This document shows positions 19,720 through 28,212 of a stretch of DNA of 64,000 nt, one piece after another. Each line of letters begins with the position of its first letter. Position 1 is the first letter of the stretch. The translations under genes were made by a program, and so were the position numbers. This DNA comes from Indolivaga macrotermitis. GTDB lineage: Bacteria > Bacteroidota > Bacteroidia > Bacteroidales > Dysgonomonadaceae. The notes beneath the pieces are model-generated. The model had not been told where the DNA came from. It saw only the letters and a list, made by a program, of their open reading frames with translations, and ran no database searches. Where the stretch lies: the NCBI RefSeq assembly GCF_900128985.1, contig NZ_FQUC01000001.1, forward strand, positions 310,001-374,000, given 5' to 3'.

Positions 19720-22700
19720 TTACTCTACTGTTACTACTTTTCCTAATACGATATAGCAAATATAGCCTTTTACACTATTATATCCCATTTTTTTTATTTG
19801 AGTCATATAGTTTTTGACCTGTTTTAAGTATTTTTTTTCTTCTTTTTCACCGAACTTATAGTCAATTACCGTTACCTCGCCCGATTTTATCATTACTCTG
19901 TCGGGGCGGACAAATGTACCGTTCGGTTGAAGTATCTGTACTTCATTCAGAATCCGGTAGCCTTCTGTATACCATTCGGCTATTTGCGGGTTGGATAAAT
20001 ACTCTTGCAGGAGTATTGTGATACGCTTTTTTTCGTCGGATGTGATTTCTCCGGTTAACTGATATTTTTCGACTACTTTATCCAGATCGTCTACGGAAGT
20101 TATGTTACTTACGATTTCATGCATCAGAGTACCATACTCACGTTGTCCTTTATCTGTAAAGAAGTATTTATTGTTTAATCTAAGTTTCAATCTGTCATCA
20201 AAAGGAATGCTCTCTAAGATGCCTACACTTACCTCGGCTCCATTGTCTTTCTTTTTACCTTTTGATGGGTTAAAAGACTCTCCCAGCTCAAAGCGGTCAT
20301 TTTCATCATCCATCGAGACAGGTAAGTCGATGAATGCTTTATGTGTTTGTTGCTCAATGGTAGAATGGAAACATGCCCATAATAAGGACGATATGGATGT
20401 AACGCCTTTTGCTTTTTCTTTTGGTTTGGGAGAAAATGCGATAAGCTCATGTTTAGGACGGGTAAAAGCTACATATAATATATTCAGGTTGTCTATATAT
20501 GCATGTAGTTTCTCCTCCAAATAGTCATTGGCAAATATAGTATTACTTAGCTTCTGCGAATATTTTACAGGGACAAGATGCAGGCGGTCAAAAGGTTCCG
20601 CTTTTGGCTGACACCAAAGTATCGTCGTTAATTTATGATCTATTTCCCAGTTGCAGAATGGCATAATAACAACAGGGAAATCGAGCCCTTTCGACTTATG
20701 GATGGTCATAATACGTATTGCGTCCTGTCCGTCCGGGGTAAATATGGTTTTGGTTTGTCCGCTTTCGTCCCACCATTGCAGGAAAGACTCGAGATCGGAC
20801 GATTTTTTTACAGAGAAGTCGAGTATCATATCCAGAAATGCCTGTATATAGATATTCTCGTTTGTATCCATAGCGTCTTTAAAGAGGTCAAATATCTCTT
20901 CCGTCATTTCATACAATGGCAGTTCTTTTATCCGGTTCAGGTTAAGAATAACCTCGTTAGGAAAACCACTTGATTCGGAGAAATGGGACCTGATTGTTTC
21001 TTCGGGAGTGAGTTGATTCTTGAACTTATAATATTCGTAGATCGCCAAGGTACGTAAAGTCGAATCGGACGGATTTCTCAAATATTTCAGGAGAGAAACA
21101 ACCAATTTAATACTTTTCGAATTTCGTATAAATAAGGCTTCATCCGAGATGATATCGTACTTATATTTCGAATCGATATGCTGGCTTTTGTACTCAAGCA
21201 GGCAATTGGCAGCATCTGCCCCTTCCTTTTTAGTACGCACCAATATAGCTATATCGCGCAGGGAGTACCCTTTATCCTGTAACTGTTCTATAGTATGAGG
21301 CAGTTGCTCTAAAGAGTAGGCTTGCCAATTGGGGTTTTCCTCCGTATCGATAAACTCTATCTGAACGTGCCCGGATGAATTTTCCCGCGACGTTCTTTCA
21401 GGTAAATATTGATACGAATCGCTGTATGCCCGTTTAATTTTAGTGTAAAAAGATGCCAGTGAAGAATTGACGGTCATATCTTCGAGACCTTCATTGTAAG
21501 TATTCTGAAGTAGGGTAGACCCTGCCTCAAATATGGCATTGTTAAAGTCTATGATATGCCGGTCGCTTCGCCAGTTTGTATCGAGAGACTGGTGGTTAAT
21601 CCCGTTCAACCGGAAATCAACATCGAGTTGTTCATCCAGAAGTTTCCAGTCAGAGTTGCGCCAGCGGTAAATACTTTGCTTCACATCTCCTACTATCAGG
21701 TTTTTTTGTCCAGCCGAGAGGCTATCTCTTACAAGAGGTAAAAAGTTGTTCCATTGCATGCCTGATGTATCCTGAAACTCATCTATCATGTAATGCTCGA
21801 TGCGTGTACCTACTTTCTCATATACGAAAGGACTATCCGTACCCTGAATTATTTTGTTCAGAAGTTCGGTGGTGTCCGATATTAGCATAATGTTGTTTTC
21901 GGAAGCATAGCTGCGAACCTTTTTGTCTACGTCTCCTAAAATGCCGAGAGTAAAGAAATACCGGTTTATCTCGCTTGCGGTCTGATATGTCACTGAGTTG
22001 TTGTAGAGCTCTATAATATCGCAAACACAATCGTTCAGTCCATTATTGTAAGCATCCTCTATTTTCGATTTGATATCGGGAGCAGCAGTTTTGGTATACC
22101 ATGTTGTAACATCGTTGGGCAGTTTAGAGAAAGAAGCCGGAGGTTCTTTTACATCTCCGCCAGCCCATCTTAGAAAATTGATAAAAACAGATTGTTTACC
22201 CCGTACAAAATCGAAAGGTTGTAAGCCGAACCGGAGCATTATATTCATTGCTTTTTCTCCGATCTCTCTTGAGCTTTTTTCGAATTGCTGGATATAGGCT
22301 ATCAGCATCTTTTTGTAGTCGTCCAGTAGCCCTTTATTGGCAATATCTGCTTGTATCTGATCGCTGAATGCTTTATAGCTTTCTTTAAATATTTCGGACG
22401 AAAGGGATTGTATGTCGTTACGGATATTCCATGTTTCGCCATTCTCGATTTTTTCTTCCGAAAAGCGGATTAACCAGTCCAGTAGTTGCTGATTCTCCGA
22501 CTGTTCCAAGTCGTATAGCATCGAGTCTATAGCTTCTCCTAATACTTTACCTGTATCAAGTTCGACATTGTATCCCCCGCCTAACCCTATTTCGCGGGTA
22601 AAGGCACGCATTGTCTGCTGAAAAAAGCGGTCTATAGTGCTGATCGAGAAAGACGAATAGTCGTGCAGTATACGGATCAATATTTGGCGTCCGTCCTCCC

Positions 22701-22977
22701 TTATCGCATCTTCCGGTTTTCTATATTGACATGCCAGGTCTTTAATGTAATCGGATTCTTGTCCCGAAGCAAGCTTTGCCAGTTCCAGTATAATTCTGGA
22801 TTTCATCTCCTCAGTAGCTTTGTTGGTAAAAGTTACGGCAAGTATATGTTTGTAGGCAAAGGGCGAGGCAAAGAGCAATGAAAGGTACTCCGCCGTCAAT
22901 CGATGGGTTTTACCCGATCCGGCAGATGCTTTATAAACTGTGAGATTTGCTTTGTCAGATGATCCGTGACTTGGCAT
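19720..22977 (-). CDS. addA: AddA/RecB-type UvrD helicase-nuclease
   Basis: A protein of about 1085 residues for processing double-strand DNA ends for recombination. From the chosen Met: Walker A near residues 19-25 (ASAGSGKTHRL), motif Ia (AVTFTNKATEEMKSRI), Walker B (MIDEFQDTSGMQW), motif III (LIVGDVKQSIYRWRNSDW), a late helicase motif (IMTIHKSKGLDFPVVIMP) and a C-terminal RecB-type nuclease (GTLMHEIV, then PDRVMI and VIDYKFGEKEEK). I start it at 22977 rather than at the upstream ATG (23118), because the first 47 codons lie wholly inside the yciH frame and do not look like protein. The start overlaps yciH by 23 bp. No AddB partner is in the window. The symbol is by family. Confidence 0.88.
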   Translation of the reverse strand: MPSHGSSDKANLTVYKASAGSGKTHRLTAEYLSLLFASPFAYKHILAVTFTNKATEEMKSRIILELAKLASGQESDYIKDLACQYRKPEDAIREDGRQILIRILHDYSSFSISTIDRFFQQTMRAFTREIGLGGGYNVELDTGKVLGEAIDSMLYDLEQSENQQLLDWLIRFSEEKIENGETWNIRNDIQSLSSEIFKESYKAFSDQIQADIANKGLLDDYKKMLIAYIQQFEKSSREIGEKAMNIMLRFGLQPFDFVRGKQSVFINFLRWAGGDVKEPPASFSKLPNDVTTWYTKTAAPDIKSKIEDAYNNGLNDCVCDIIELYNNSVTYQTASEINRYFFTLGILGDVDKKVRSYASENNIMLISDTTELLNKIIQGTDSPFVYEKVGTRIEHYMIDEFQDTSGMQWNNFLPLVRDSLSAGQKNLIVGDVKQSIYRWRNSDWKLLDEQLDVDFRLNGINHQSLDTNWRSDRHIIDFNNAIFEAGSTLLQNTYNEGLEDMTVNSSLASFYTKIKRAYSDSYQYLPERTSRENSSGHVQIEFIDTEENPNWQAYSLEQLPHTIEQLQDKGYSLRDIAILVRTKKEGADAANCLLEYKSQHIDSKYKYDIISDEALFIRNSKSIKLVVSLLKYLRNPSDSTLRTLAIYEYYKFKNQLTPEETIRSHFSESSGFPNEVILNLNRIKELPLYEMTEEIFDLFKDAMDTNENIYIQAFLDMILDFSVKKSSDLESFLQWWDESGQTKTIFTPDGQDAIRIMTIHKSKGLDFPVVIMPFCNWEIDHKLTTILWCQPKAEPFDRLHLVPVKYSQKLSNTIFANDYLEEKLHAYIDNLNILYVAFTRPKHELIAFSPKPKEKAKGVTSISSLLWACFHSTIEQQTHKAFIDLPVSMDDENDRFELGESFNPSKGKKKDNGAEVSVGILESIPFDDRLKLRLNNKYFFTDKGQREYGTLMHEIVSNITSVDDLDKVVEKYQLTGEITSDEKKRITILLQEYLSNPQIAEWYTEGYRILNEVQILQPNGTFVRPDRVMIKSGEVTVIDYKFGEKEEKKYLKQVKNYMTQIKKMGYNSVKGYICYIVLGKVVTVE

Positions 22978-23302
22978 AGCCTTCTTTTTGTAATAATTCG
23001 AGTACTTTTTGACGGAAATCGCCCTGAAGTAGAATCTCTCCGTCACGGGCTGAACCTCCAACACCACAACGGGTTTTAAGGAGCTTAGCCAAATCCTGCA
23101 AATCGTCATCAGAACCACTAAAATTAGTGATGAGAGTTACCGATTTGCCTTTCCGGTTGCGTTTATCAAGCTCTATTCTGAGCAATTGCTTCTCTTTGGG
23201 GAGGGTCTCAGTTTCTTCCGCATCTTCTGATTCGTAACTGAAATCAGGATTAGTTGAATATACTACATTGAGTCTGTCTTTCCAGTCGTTATTTTTCTTC
23301 AT
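22955..23302 (-). CDS. yciH: YciH/SUI1 (eIF1-like) translation factor
   Basis: A 115-residue protein with an acidic N-terminal tail and a SUI1 domain (about 40-112): LRIELDKRNRKGKSVTLITNFSG, DLAKLLKTRCGVGGSARDGEILLQGDFRQKVLELLQKEGY. Bacterial YciH resembles eIF1 and has been linked to initiation fidelity and stress translation; its role here is inferred. The minus-strand -7 box TATATTTG (23333-23340) lies just upstream. Its 3' end overlaps the start of the helicase gene, so the two are cotranscribed. Confidence 0.92.
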   Translation of the reverse strand: MKKNNDWKDRLNVVYSTNPDFSYESEDAEETETLPKEKQLLRIELDKRNRKGKSVTLITNFSGSDDDLQDLAKLLKTRCGVGGSARDGEILLQGDFRQKVLELLQKEGYAKSRII

Positions 23303-23332
23303 CTTATTCGGAGAGATAAATATTCAGTAGTT

Positions 23333-23340
23333 CAAATATA
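23333..23340 (-). promoter_or_regulatory. yciH promoter -7 box
   Basis: TATATTTG on the minus strand matches the Bacteroidota -7 consensus perfectly, 31 bp before the yciH start. No good -33 box is seen. Confidence 0.45.
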
Positions 23341-23373
23341 CTGAAAAGTTATACTATGTCATATTTTTTATGG

Positions 23374-23504
23374 CAAAGGTTACACTAAGTATACAAAGGT
23401 TACATTCGGCTGTTACTTGGGTGTCACTTTTGTTACCTTGTTATTTTGTTATACATCAACTAAATACCCTTAAAAAGGGTGACAAAGGTGACAAAAGTGA
23501 CACC
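23374..23504. repeat. 20-bp inverted repeat with GTGACA/GTTACA direct repeats
   Basis: The arms at 23420-23439 and 23485-23504 are reverse complements with one mismatch (GGTGTCAC... and ...GTGACACC), 45 bp apart. The right arm contains GGTGACA/AGTGACA units at 9-bp spacing. To the left, CAAAGGTTACA occurs twice (23374-23384 and 23394-23404). A T-rich stretch follows at 23505-23525. It lies in the gene-free stretch 23303-23943. Function unknown. Confidence 0.7.
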
Positions 23505-23763
23505 ATTTTTGAATTTATTTTTTTAGTTTTTCGTTTCCACTTTTAGCTTGTTCTGTTCCAATATATCAAAGGTCTCTTTGGTAATAGATAAAAATAAGAG
23601 TGTTTTTAGTTTTAGCTATTGATTCGCATTAATAGTAAATCCGGAATAATTTATTCTTGAAATATAATTGCTTATGTATTTGTTGTTTACAAACGGAAGA
23701 GAAAGCTCAAAGCTATTGAATATTCCAGATTCTTTACAGATTTACGTTATATATTTGCATTAA

Positions 23764-23906
23764 TCAGGCCAACTTGAGAATCATTTTCAAATTCACCAAA
23801 GCACACAGTGTAGTAGTTAAAATGGATAATTAGGTGTTGTTATTAGATTCGTAAATTTCTAATACATGAAGAGCAATCCGGAAGTGCAGGATTGCTCTTG
23901 TTTTTT
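23764..23906 (+). ncRNA. Candidate small RNA, about 143 nt
   Basis: A perfect -7 box TATATTTG (23750-23757) without a clear -33 box predicts a start near 23764. A strong intrinsic terminator ends at 23906. Nothing between is a convincing ORF. Short hairpins TTGAGA/TTTCAA and TTAGA/TCTAA precede the terminator stem. No known RNA family is recognised. Confidence 0.4.
23869..23906 (+). terminator. Rho-independent terminator with no upstream gene
   Basis: AAGAGCAATCC (23869-23879) and GGATTGCTCTT (23889-23899) form a perfect 11-bp stem with a 9-nt loop, followed by GTTTTTT. The nearest plus-strand gene upstream is rpoC's neighbour, the beta-lactamase ending at 17636, so the terminator most likely ends a non-coding transcript. 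Confidence 0.75.
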
Positions 23907-23926
23907 ACAAATACTTTGTATGTTTG
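23898..23926 (+). promoter_or_regulatory. Promoter of the HAD-like gene
   Basis: TTG (23898-23900) and TATGTTTG (23919-23926) with an 18-bp spacer. Transcription would begin near 23933, about 10 nt before the ATG at 23944, which supports that start. Confidence 0.55.
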
Positions 23927-23943
23927 CAGACAAAGGTACTTTT

Positions 23944-24351
23944 ATGAGAAAATGTATATACTTAGATATAGATGGGGTCTTATTGACTGTAAAGAATAAG
24001 CGAATTGCTGCTGATGCCATACAATTTATAACTTTTGTTACCTCAGAATTTGATTGTTATTGGTTAACGACTCATTGCAAAGGAGATACTATACCAACAA
24101 TGGCGTATTTGCAGAAGTTTTTTCCAAAGGATGTTTGCGTAATGCTCTCTAAAATAAAACCAACCCATTGGGATACATTAAAAACAGAAGGAATAGACTT
24201 TCAATCAGATTTTTATTGGATTGAAGATTATCCTTTTGAGGCAGAAAAGATAATACTAAAAGAACATGGGATGTATGACCGCCTGATTGTTGTAACCCTT
24301 AATAATAATAGAGAGCTTTTACGAATATTGGGCTTGTTAAAGCAAAGCTAA
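23944..24351 (+). CDS. Small HAD-like protein
   Basis: A 135-residue protein whose N-terminus MRKCIYLDIDGVLLT carries the DxDG motif of haloacid-dehalogenase-fold phosphatases. A YWLTTHCKGD stretch near 42 resembles the motif II Thr region, and WIEDYPFEAEKIIL supplies later acidic residues. It is short, with little room for a cap domain. I chose 23944 because the longer frame from 23866 begins inside a terminator hairpin and ahead of the promoter. It converges with the response-regulator gene, 20 bp away. Substrate unknown. Confidence 0.75.
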   Translation: MRKCIYLDIDGVLLTVKNKRIAADAIQFITFVTSEFDCYWLTTHCKGDTIPTMAYLQKFFPKDVCVMLSKIKPTHWDTLKTEGIDFQSDFYWIEDYPFEAEKIILKEHGMYDRLIVVTLNNNRELLRILGLLKQS

Positions 24352-24371
24352 TGCATATCTGATACTATTCT

Positions 24372-25067
24372 TTATTCTACTACCAGTTTATAACCAATAC
24401 CCCGGACATTGACTATACGAATATGCGCATCCTCAGATAACTTGTGGCGTAATTTAGTTATAAATACATGAAGGCTTTTAGTATTAAAGAAGCTGTCGTC
24501 GCCCCATAATTCGAGTAAGATGTTCTGAGTATTCACAACCTCATTCCTGTTAATACATAAGCGTTTGAGTATTTCCGATTCGCGGTGAGACAGTTCTTGC
24601 TCAGTTCCGGCACAAATAAGTTTTTGAGTGATAGGGTCAAAAGTATAAGTGCCTATCTCAAACCGTTCTTTCGGCTTTTCTTGCCGTTCTACATATGCTC
24701 TGTTCACTAAAGATTTGATGCGGATAATCAATTCCTGCATATTGAATGGCTTTTTGAGATAGTCACTGGCTCCCAGTTCGAAACCAGATACAACATCTTT
24801 GATGGCCGATCGTGCCGTGAGAAATAATATGGGGGTTGTTTTGTCTGCTTTACGGATTTTTTCGACCATCTCAAACCCATCCATGTGAGGCATCATTACG
24901 TCGGCAACAAGGATATCCGGTTTGTTTTCGAAAAAGAGCTTTAATCCTTTATTCCCGTCTTCAGCCTGAATAACATCGAAACCCTCTTCATCGAGAGTGT
25001 CTTTGATGATCATCGATAAAGTGAGTTCGTCTTCTACTAGCAGAACCTTGATTTTTTCGTTTTTCAT
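24372..25067 (-). CDS. OmpR/PhoB-family response regulator
   Basis: A 231-residue two-domain regulator. Receiver domain 1-120 has the acidic pocket (E12, D13), phospho-acceptor D56 in VADVMMPHMDGF, Thr in FLTARSA and Lys in YLKKPFN. A winged-helix DNA-binding domain follows (about 135-231: LSHRESEILKRLCINRNEVV, FITKLRHKLSE, IRIVNVRGIGYKLVV). Its start overlaps the kinase gene by 4 bp, so the pair is translationally coupled. Many Bacteroidales have such pairs (RprXY is one), but I cannot assign this one to a named system or target. Confidence 0.96.
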   Translation of the reverse strand: MKNEKIKVLLVEDELTLSMIIKDTLDEEGFDVIQAEDGNKGLKLFFENKPDILVADVMMPHMDGFEMVEKIRKADKTTPILFLTARSAIKDVVSGFELGASDYLKKPFNMQELIIRIKSLVNRAYVERQEKPKERFEIGTYTFDPITQKLICAGTEQELSHRESEILKRLCINRNEVVNTQNILLELWGDDSFFNTKSLHVFITKLRHKLSEDAHIRIVNVRGIGYKLVVE

Positions 25068-26491
25068 GATAGGGGTAGTTGAATGGTAAATGCTGAACCC
25101 GAGCCCGGAGTGCTTTCGACAGAGACAGTTCCGTTATGTTTTTCGACCATTGTCTTTACGTAGAATAGCCCTAAGCCATATCCTTTAACGTTATATTGGT
25201 TTCCGGTGGATACACGGTAGAATTTGTCGAAAATGTAATTTATTCTATCCGGAGATATACCTATTCCGTCATCTGTTATGCGGATGATACAGTACCGTCC
25301 TTTGGTGTGAACATCTATGTCGATATTTACTTCTTCTTTTGAGTATTTAATCGAATTGTCGATAAGGTTACTGATAATATTATTCAGGTGAGTGCGATCG
25401 GCTTCTATCGTCAGGTTTTCCGGCGATATATGTGTATGTATCTGTATTTCCTTTTTAGATTTGAGCTTATGTTGTTCCGCAAGAGTTTCTATAAGCTGGT
25501 TTAGGTGTACTGTTTCCTTATTAAGGATAAAAGTTTTCCGGCGTTCCATGCTCATCGACAGGATTTGTTCTACCAGCCCGCTTAATTCTTCTAATTGATC
25601 TTTGCATATTGCAAGATAACGGTCACGTTTTTCTTTATCTTCTCCTTGTTTAAAATTGAGCAGGGCATCGGCAGCCGAATAGGCTACGGCAATAGGCGTT
25701 TTTAGTTCGTGGGTCATATTATTGGTGAAGTCATCCTTCATCTCTTCCAGCGTTTTTTGCTGTATAACTGTCTGGATAAGATACCAAAATGCAAAACCGA
25801 GTATCACTATGATAAGAAGAGTTGTGCCGAGTATACCTGCCATTTGCATCAGGATAGTCTTAGTCAGAGACTCGGTGTGTATACGGTACACCATATTATT
25901 GTCCGAGTCGTATTTATAATCAAAAGTCTGAACTTTAGCGTTAAATAAAGAATCACATGTGAAAGATTGGTAAACACTATCGTTGTTGAGGTTAATTATC
26001 TCTATCTTTTTGAGTTTCAAATAGATTTTTTTCTCCGTGAAATTGCTGATCAAAGAGCTATCGATAATATGAAAATTGATAGGTGCAATTGTATCCAAAG
26101 ACTGATGCAGAGCTTCTCTTATAAGGCCAACCAGATTCTCCATGGCCCTGATCTCGAATCCATCATCTTCTGTCGGTCTGGAAGATGAAACAGTATCTCC
26201 GTCATTAATATACTCTTTACTGATAGTTGCTTTGTCTTCACCCTTACTGTCAGCGTCCCCTATAGATTGTTTTATCGTGATGGTTTTGCCCTGTTTGGGA
26301 GACTGGTCCATGCTATCGATCCGAAATTGTAATTCATCCATGTTTGCAGAAGACATACTTTCCAGAATGCTCCTTTCTGTATCCAGTTTTATGGAGGAGT
26401 AAAGATCCTTGAGCCAAAAGAGCTGCCAGATGAATATAAGCGAAAGGCAAATAATAAAGCCCGCAACAATATATTTGAAGTTGGATTTCAT
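25064..26491 (-). CDS. Membrane sensor histidine kinase
   Basis: A 475-residue sensor kinase. TM1 is at about residues 8-27 and TM2 at about 217-240, enclosing a periplasmic sensor of about 190 residues with no family I recognise. The dimerisation/phospho-acceptor helix has H261 in MTHELKTPIAVA. The ATPase domain has the N box (NLIDNSIKYS), G1 (ITDDGIGI) and G2 (VKGYGLGLFYVK). There is no HAMP domain. It is first in the kinase-regulator operon, divergent from mnmE across 165 bp. Confidence 0.95.
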   Translation of the reverse strand: MKSNFKYIVAGFIICLSLIFIWQLFWLKDLYSSIKLDTERSILESMSSANMDELQFRIDSMDQSPKQGKTITIKQSIGDADSKGEDKATISKEYINDGDTVSSSRPTEDDGFEIRAMENLVGLIREALHQSLDTIAPINFHIIDSSLISNFTEKKIYLKLKKIEIINLNNDSVYQSFTCDSLFNAKVQTFDYKYDSDNNMVYRIHTESLTKTILMQMAGILGTTLLIIVILGFAFWYLIQTVIQQKTLEEMKDDFTNNMTHELKTPIAVAYSAADALLNFKQGEDKEKRDRYLAICKDQLEELSGLVEQILSMSMERRKTFILNKETVHLNQLIETLAEQHKLKSKKEIQIHTHISPENLTIEADRTHLNNIISNLIDNSIKYSKEEVNIDIDVHTKGRYCIIRITDDGIGISPDRINYIFDKFYRVSTGNQYNVKGYGLGLFYVKTMVEKHNGTVSVESTPGSGSAFTIQLPLS

Positions 26492-26599
26492 ATACTTATA
26501 GTTTCTTTTTTAACAAATGTATAAAGATTAATCATTCAAACGATTATCTGTTAAGACTAAATAAGTTTTTTGATAGAGAAAGGGTTCTGTTTATAGAGA

Positions 26600-26630
26600 T
26601 TTGTCAGGTCTGAAAAAAATAGTAACTTTG
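26600..26630 (+). promoter_or_regulatory. mnmE promoter, consensus Bacteroidota type
   Basis: TTTG (26600-26603), a 19-bp spacer, TAACTTTG (26623-26630). The predicted start is about 20 nt before the ATG. Confidence 0.7.
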
Positions 26631-26656
26631 ACTAAAACACATAAAAAATCCTGCTT

Positions 26657-28051
26657 ATGGTACCTCACACAGACATTATAGCTGCTATATCAACCCCTGC
26701 CGGCGTCGGAGGGATTGCAATTGTCCGTTTATCAGGAAAAGGGAGTATCGATCTGGTTGATAGAATTTTTAAATCGCCATCAGGTAAAAAACTGGTAGAT
26801 GCGAAAGCTAATACGATCCATTTCGGTGCGATAATGAAGGATGGTTCTGTATTGGACGAAGTTTTAGTGAGTGTGTTTCATAGTCCGAACTCTTTTACGG
26901 GGGAAGAAAGCATAGAAATTTCATGTCATGGTTCTATTTATATTCAGCAGGGTATTTTACAATTATTACTAGACACGGGCGCACGTTTAGCTACAGCCGG
27001 AGAGTTTACGCAGCGGGCTTTTATGAATGGAAAAATGGATTTGTCGCAAGCCGAATCTGTAGCCGATCTGATTGCATCGTCATCAGCAGCTACTCATCGC
27101 TTGGCGATGAATCAGATGCGTGGAGGATTTAGTTCTAAGTTAATTGAATTGCGTACTGAACTTCTGAACTTTGCATCGTTGATAGAATTAGAACTCGATT
27201 TTTCGGAAGAAGATGTAGAGTTTGCCAACAGGGATAACTTAAAACGAACAGCACAGAATATACATGGACATATTCAAAAGCTTGCCGATTCGTTCGCCCT
27301 TGGGAATGTTGTAAAAACAGGTATTCCGGTAGCGATTATCGGGGAAACGAATGCCGGGAAATCAACCTTGTTGAATCTCTTGCTAAGAGAGGAAAAAGCA
27401 ATTGTATCGGATATTCATGGAACTACTCGTGATGTAATTGAAGATACTATCACAATAGATGGGTTAATGTTCAGATTGATTGATACTGCAGGTATTCGCG
27501 ATACGGACGATGTGGTGGAGAGTCTGGGTATTGAGCGTACTTTTAAAAAGATGGAACAGGCAAATATTGTACTTTGGGTTGTCGATGCCGAAACAGAGGA
27601 TGAATATGCTATTGCTTTATCGGAAAAGATATTACCGAGAGTTGAGGGTAAAAAATTAATCTTGGTTTTCAATAAAGTCGATATTATTCCTGCTGCCCGG
27701 AAAGAAAGTAAAGAATTGTTACTGAAAGATATGATTCCCGACCGGATATTTATTTCAGCAAAATACCATCAAGGTACAGATGACCTTCAAACAATGCTGG
27801 TAGAGGCTGCTAATATTCCCGAATTTGGGGAACAGGATGTTATTGTAACGAACATGCGCCATTACGAAGCATTACGAAAAGCTCAGGAGGCAATTGAACG
27901 TGTCTCGGCTGGATTGGAGTCGGGTCTATCATCGGATTTTATAGCCCAGGATATTCGCGAATGTATGCATTATTTAGGAGAGATTACGGGTCAAATTTCT
28001 ACTGATGAGATATTGGGGAATATTTTTAGTAAGTTTTGTATCGGCAAATGA
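26657..28051 (+). CDS. mnmE: tRNA modification GTPase MnmE
   Basis: A 464-residue GTPase that, with MnmG, modifies the wobble uridine of certain tRNAs (cmnm5U). The N-terminal tetrahydrofolate-binding domain (ISTPAGVGGIAIVRLSGKG) and helical domain flank the G domain at about 220-380: GETNAGKSTLLN, the Thr-rich G2 (GTTRD), DTAGIRDT and NKVD. The C-terminus ends CIGK, the conserved tail whose Cys is important. MnmG is not in this window. The gene has its own promoter and terminator. Confidence 0.98.
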   Translation: MVPHTDIIAAISTPAGVGGIAIVRLSGKGSIDLVDRIFKSPSGKKLVDAKANTIHFGAIMKDGSVLDEVLVSVFHSPNSFTGEESIEISCHGSIYIQQGILQLLLDTGARLATAGEFTQRAFMNGKMDLSQAESVADLIASSSAATHRLAMNQMRGGFSSKLIELRTELLNFASLIELELDFSEEDVEFANRDNLKRTAQNIHGHIQKLADSFALGNVVKTGIPVAIIGETNAGKSTLLNLLLREEKAIVSDIHGTTRDVIEDTITIDGLMFRLIDTAGIRDTDDVVESLGIERTFKKMEQANIVLWVVDAETEDEYAIALSEKILPRVEGKKLILVFNKVDIIPAARKESKELLLKDMIPDRIFISAKYHQGTDDLQTMLVEAANIPEFGEQDVIVTNMRHYEALRKAQEAIERVSAGLESGLSSDFIAQDIRECMHYLGEITGQISTDEILGNIFSKFCIGK

Positions 28052-28114
28052 TAAGTGATTTATAAGATAGATTCTCAAATAAAAAGACCAGCTTATAAAA
28101 CCAAGAATATCTAT

Positions 28115-28156
28115 AATAAGAACGGATTGAATTTTATTCAATCCGTTCTTATTTTA
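28115..28156. terminator. Terminator between mnmE and the GH3 gene
   Basis: A 17-bp perfect stem, 28115-28131 against 28137-28153 (core GAACGGATTGAA), with loop TTTTA. A/T runs on both sides let it act in both directions, for mnmE and for the convergent glucan locus. Confidence 0.85.
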
Positions 28157-28212
28157 CTAACCCTAAATCTGTATTTCTGTACTATAAGTTACAGAAAGTA
28201 CTTAAGCAATGT

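Noticed and set aside
22978-23118. 47 extra codons at the helicase-nuclease start
   Set aside because: They read through the yciH gene in another frame and give non-protein-like sequence; the Met at 22977 sits right before Walker A.
23374-23504. Direct repeats as a CRISPR array
   Set aside because: Units are 6-11 bp with irregular spacing, there are no spacers of constant length and no cas genes.
23866-23943. Longer N-terminus for the HAD-like protein
   Set aside because: The upstream ATG lies in a terminator hairpin and before the likely promoter; the DxDG domain starts at the ATG at 23944.
24372-26491. Naming the kinase/regulator pair RprX/RprY
   Set aside because: The architecture fits, but the sequences as I remember them differ in detail, so no symbol is given.
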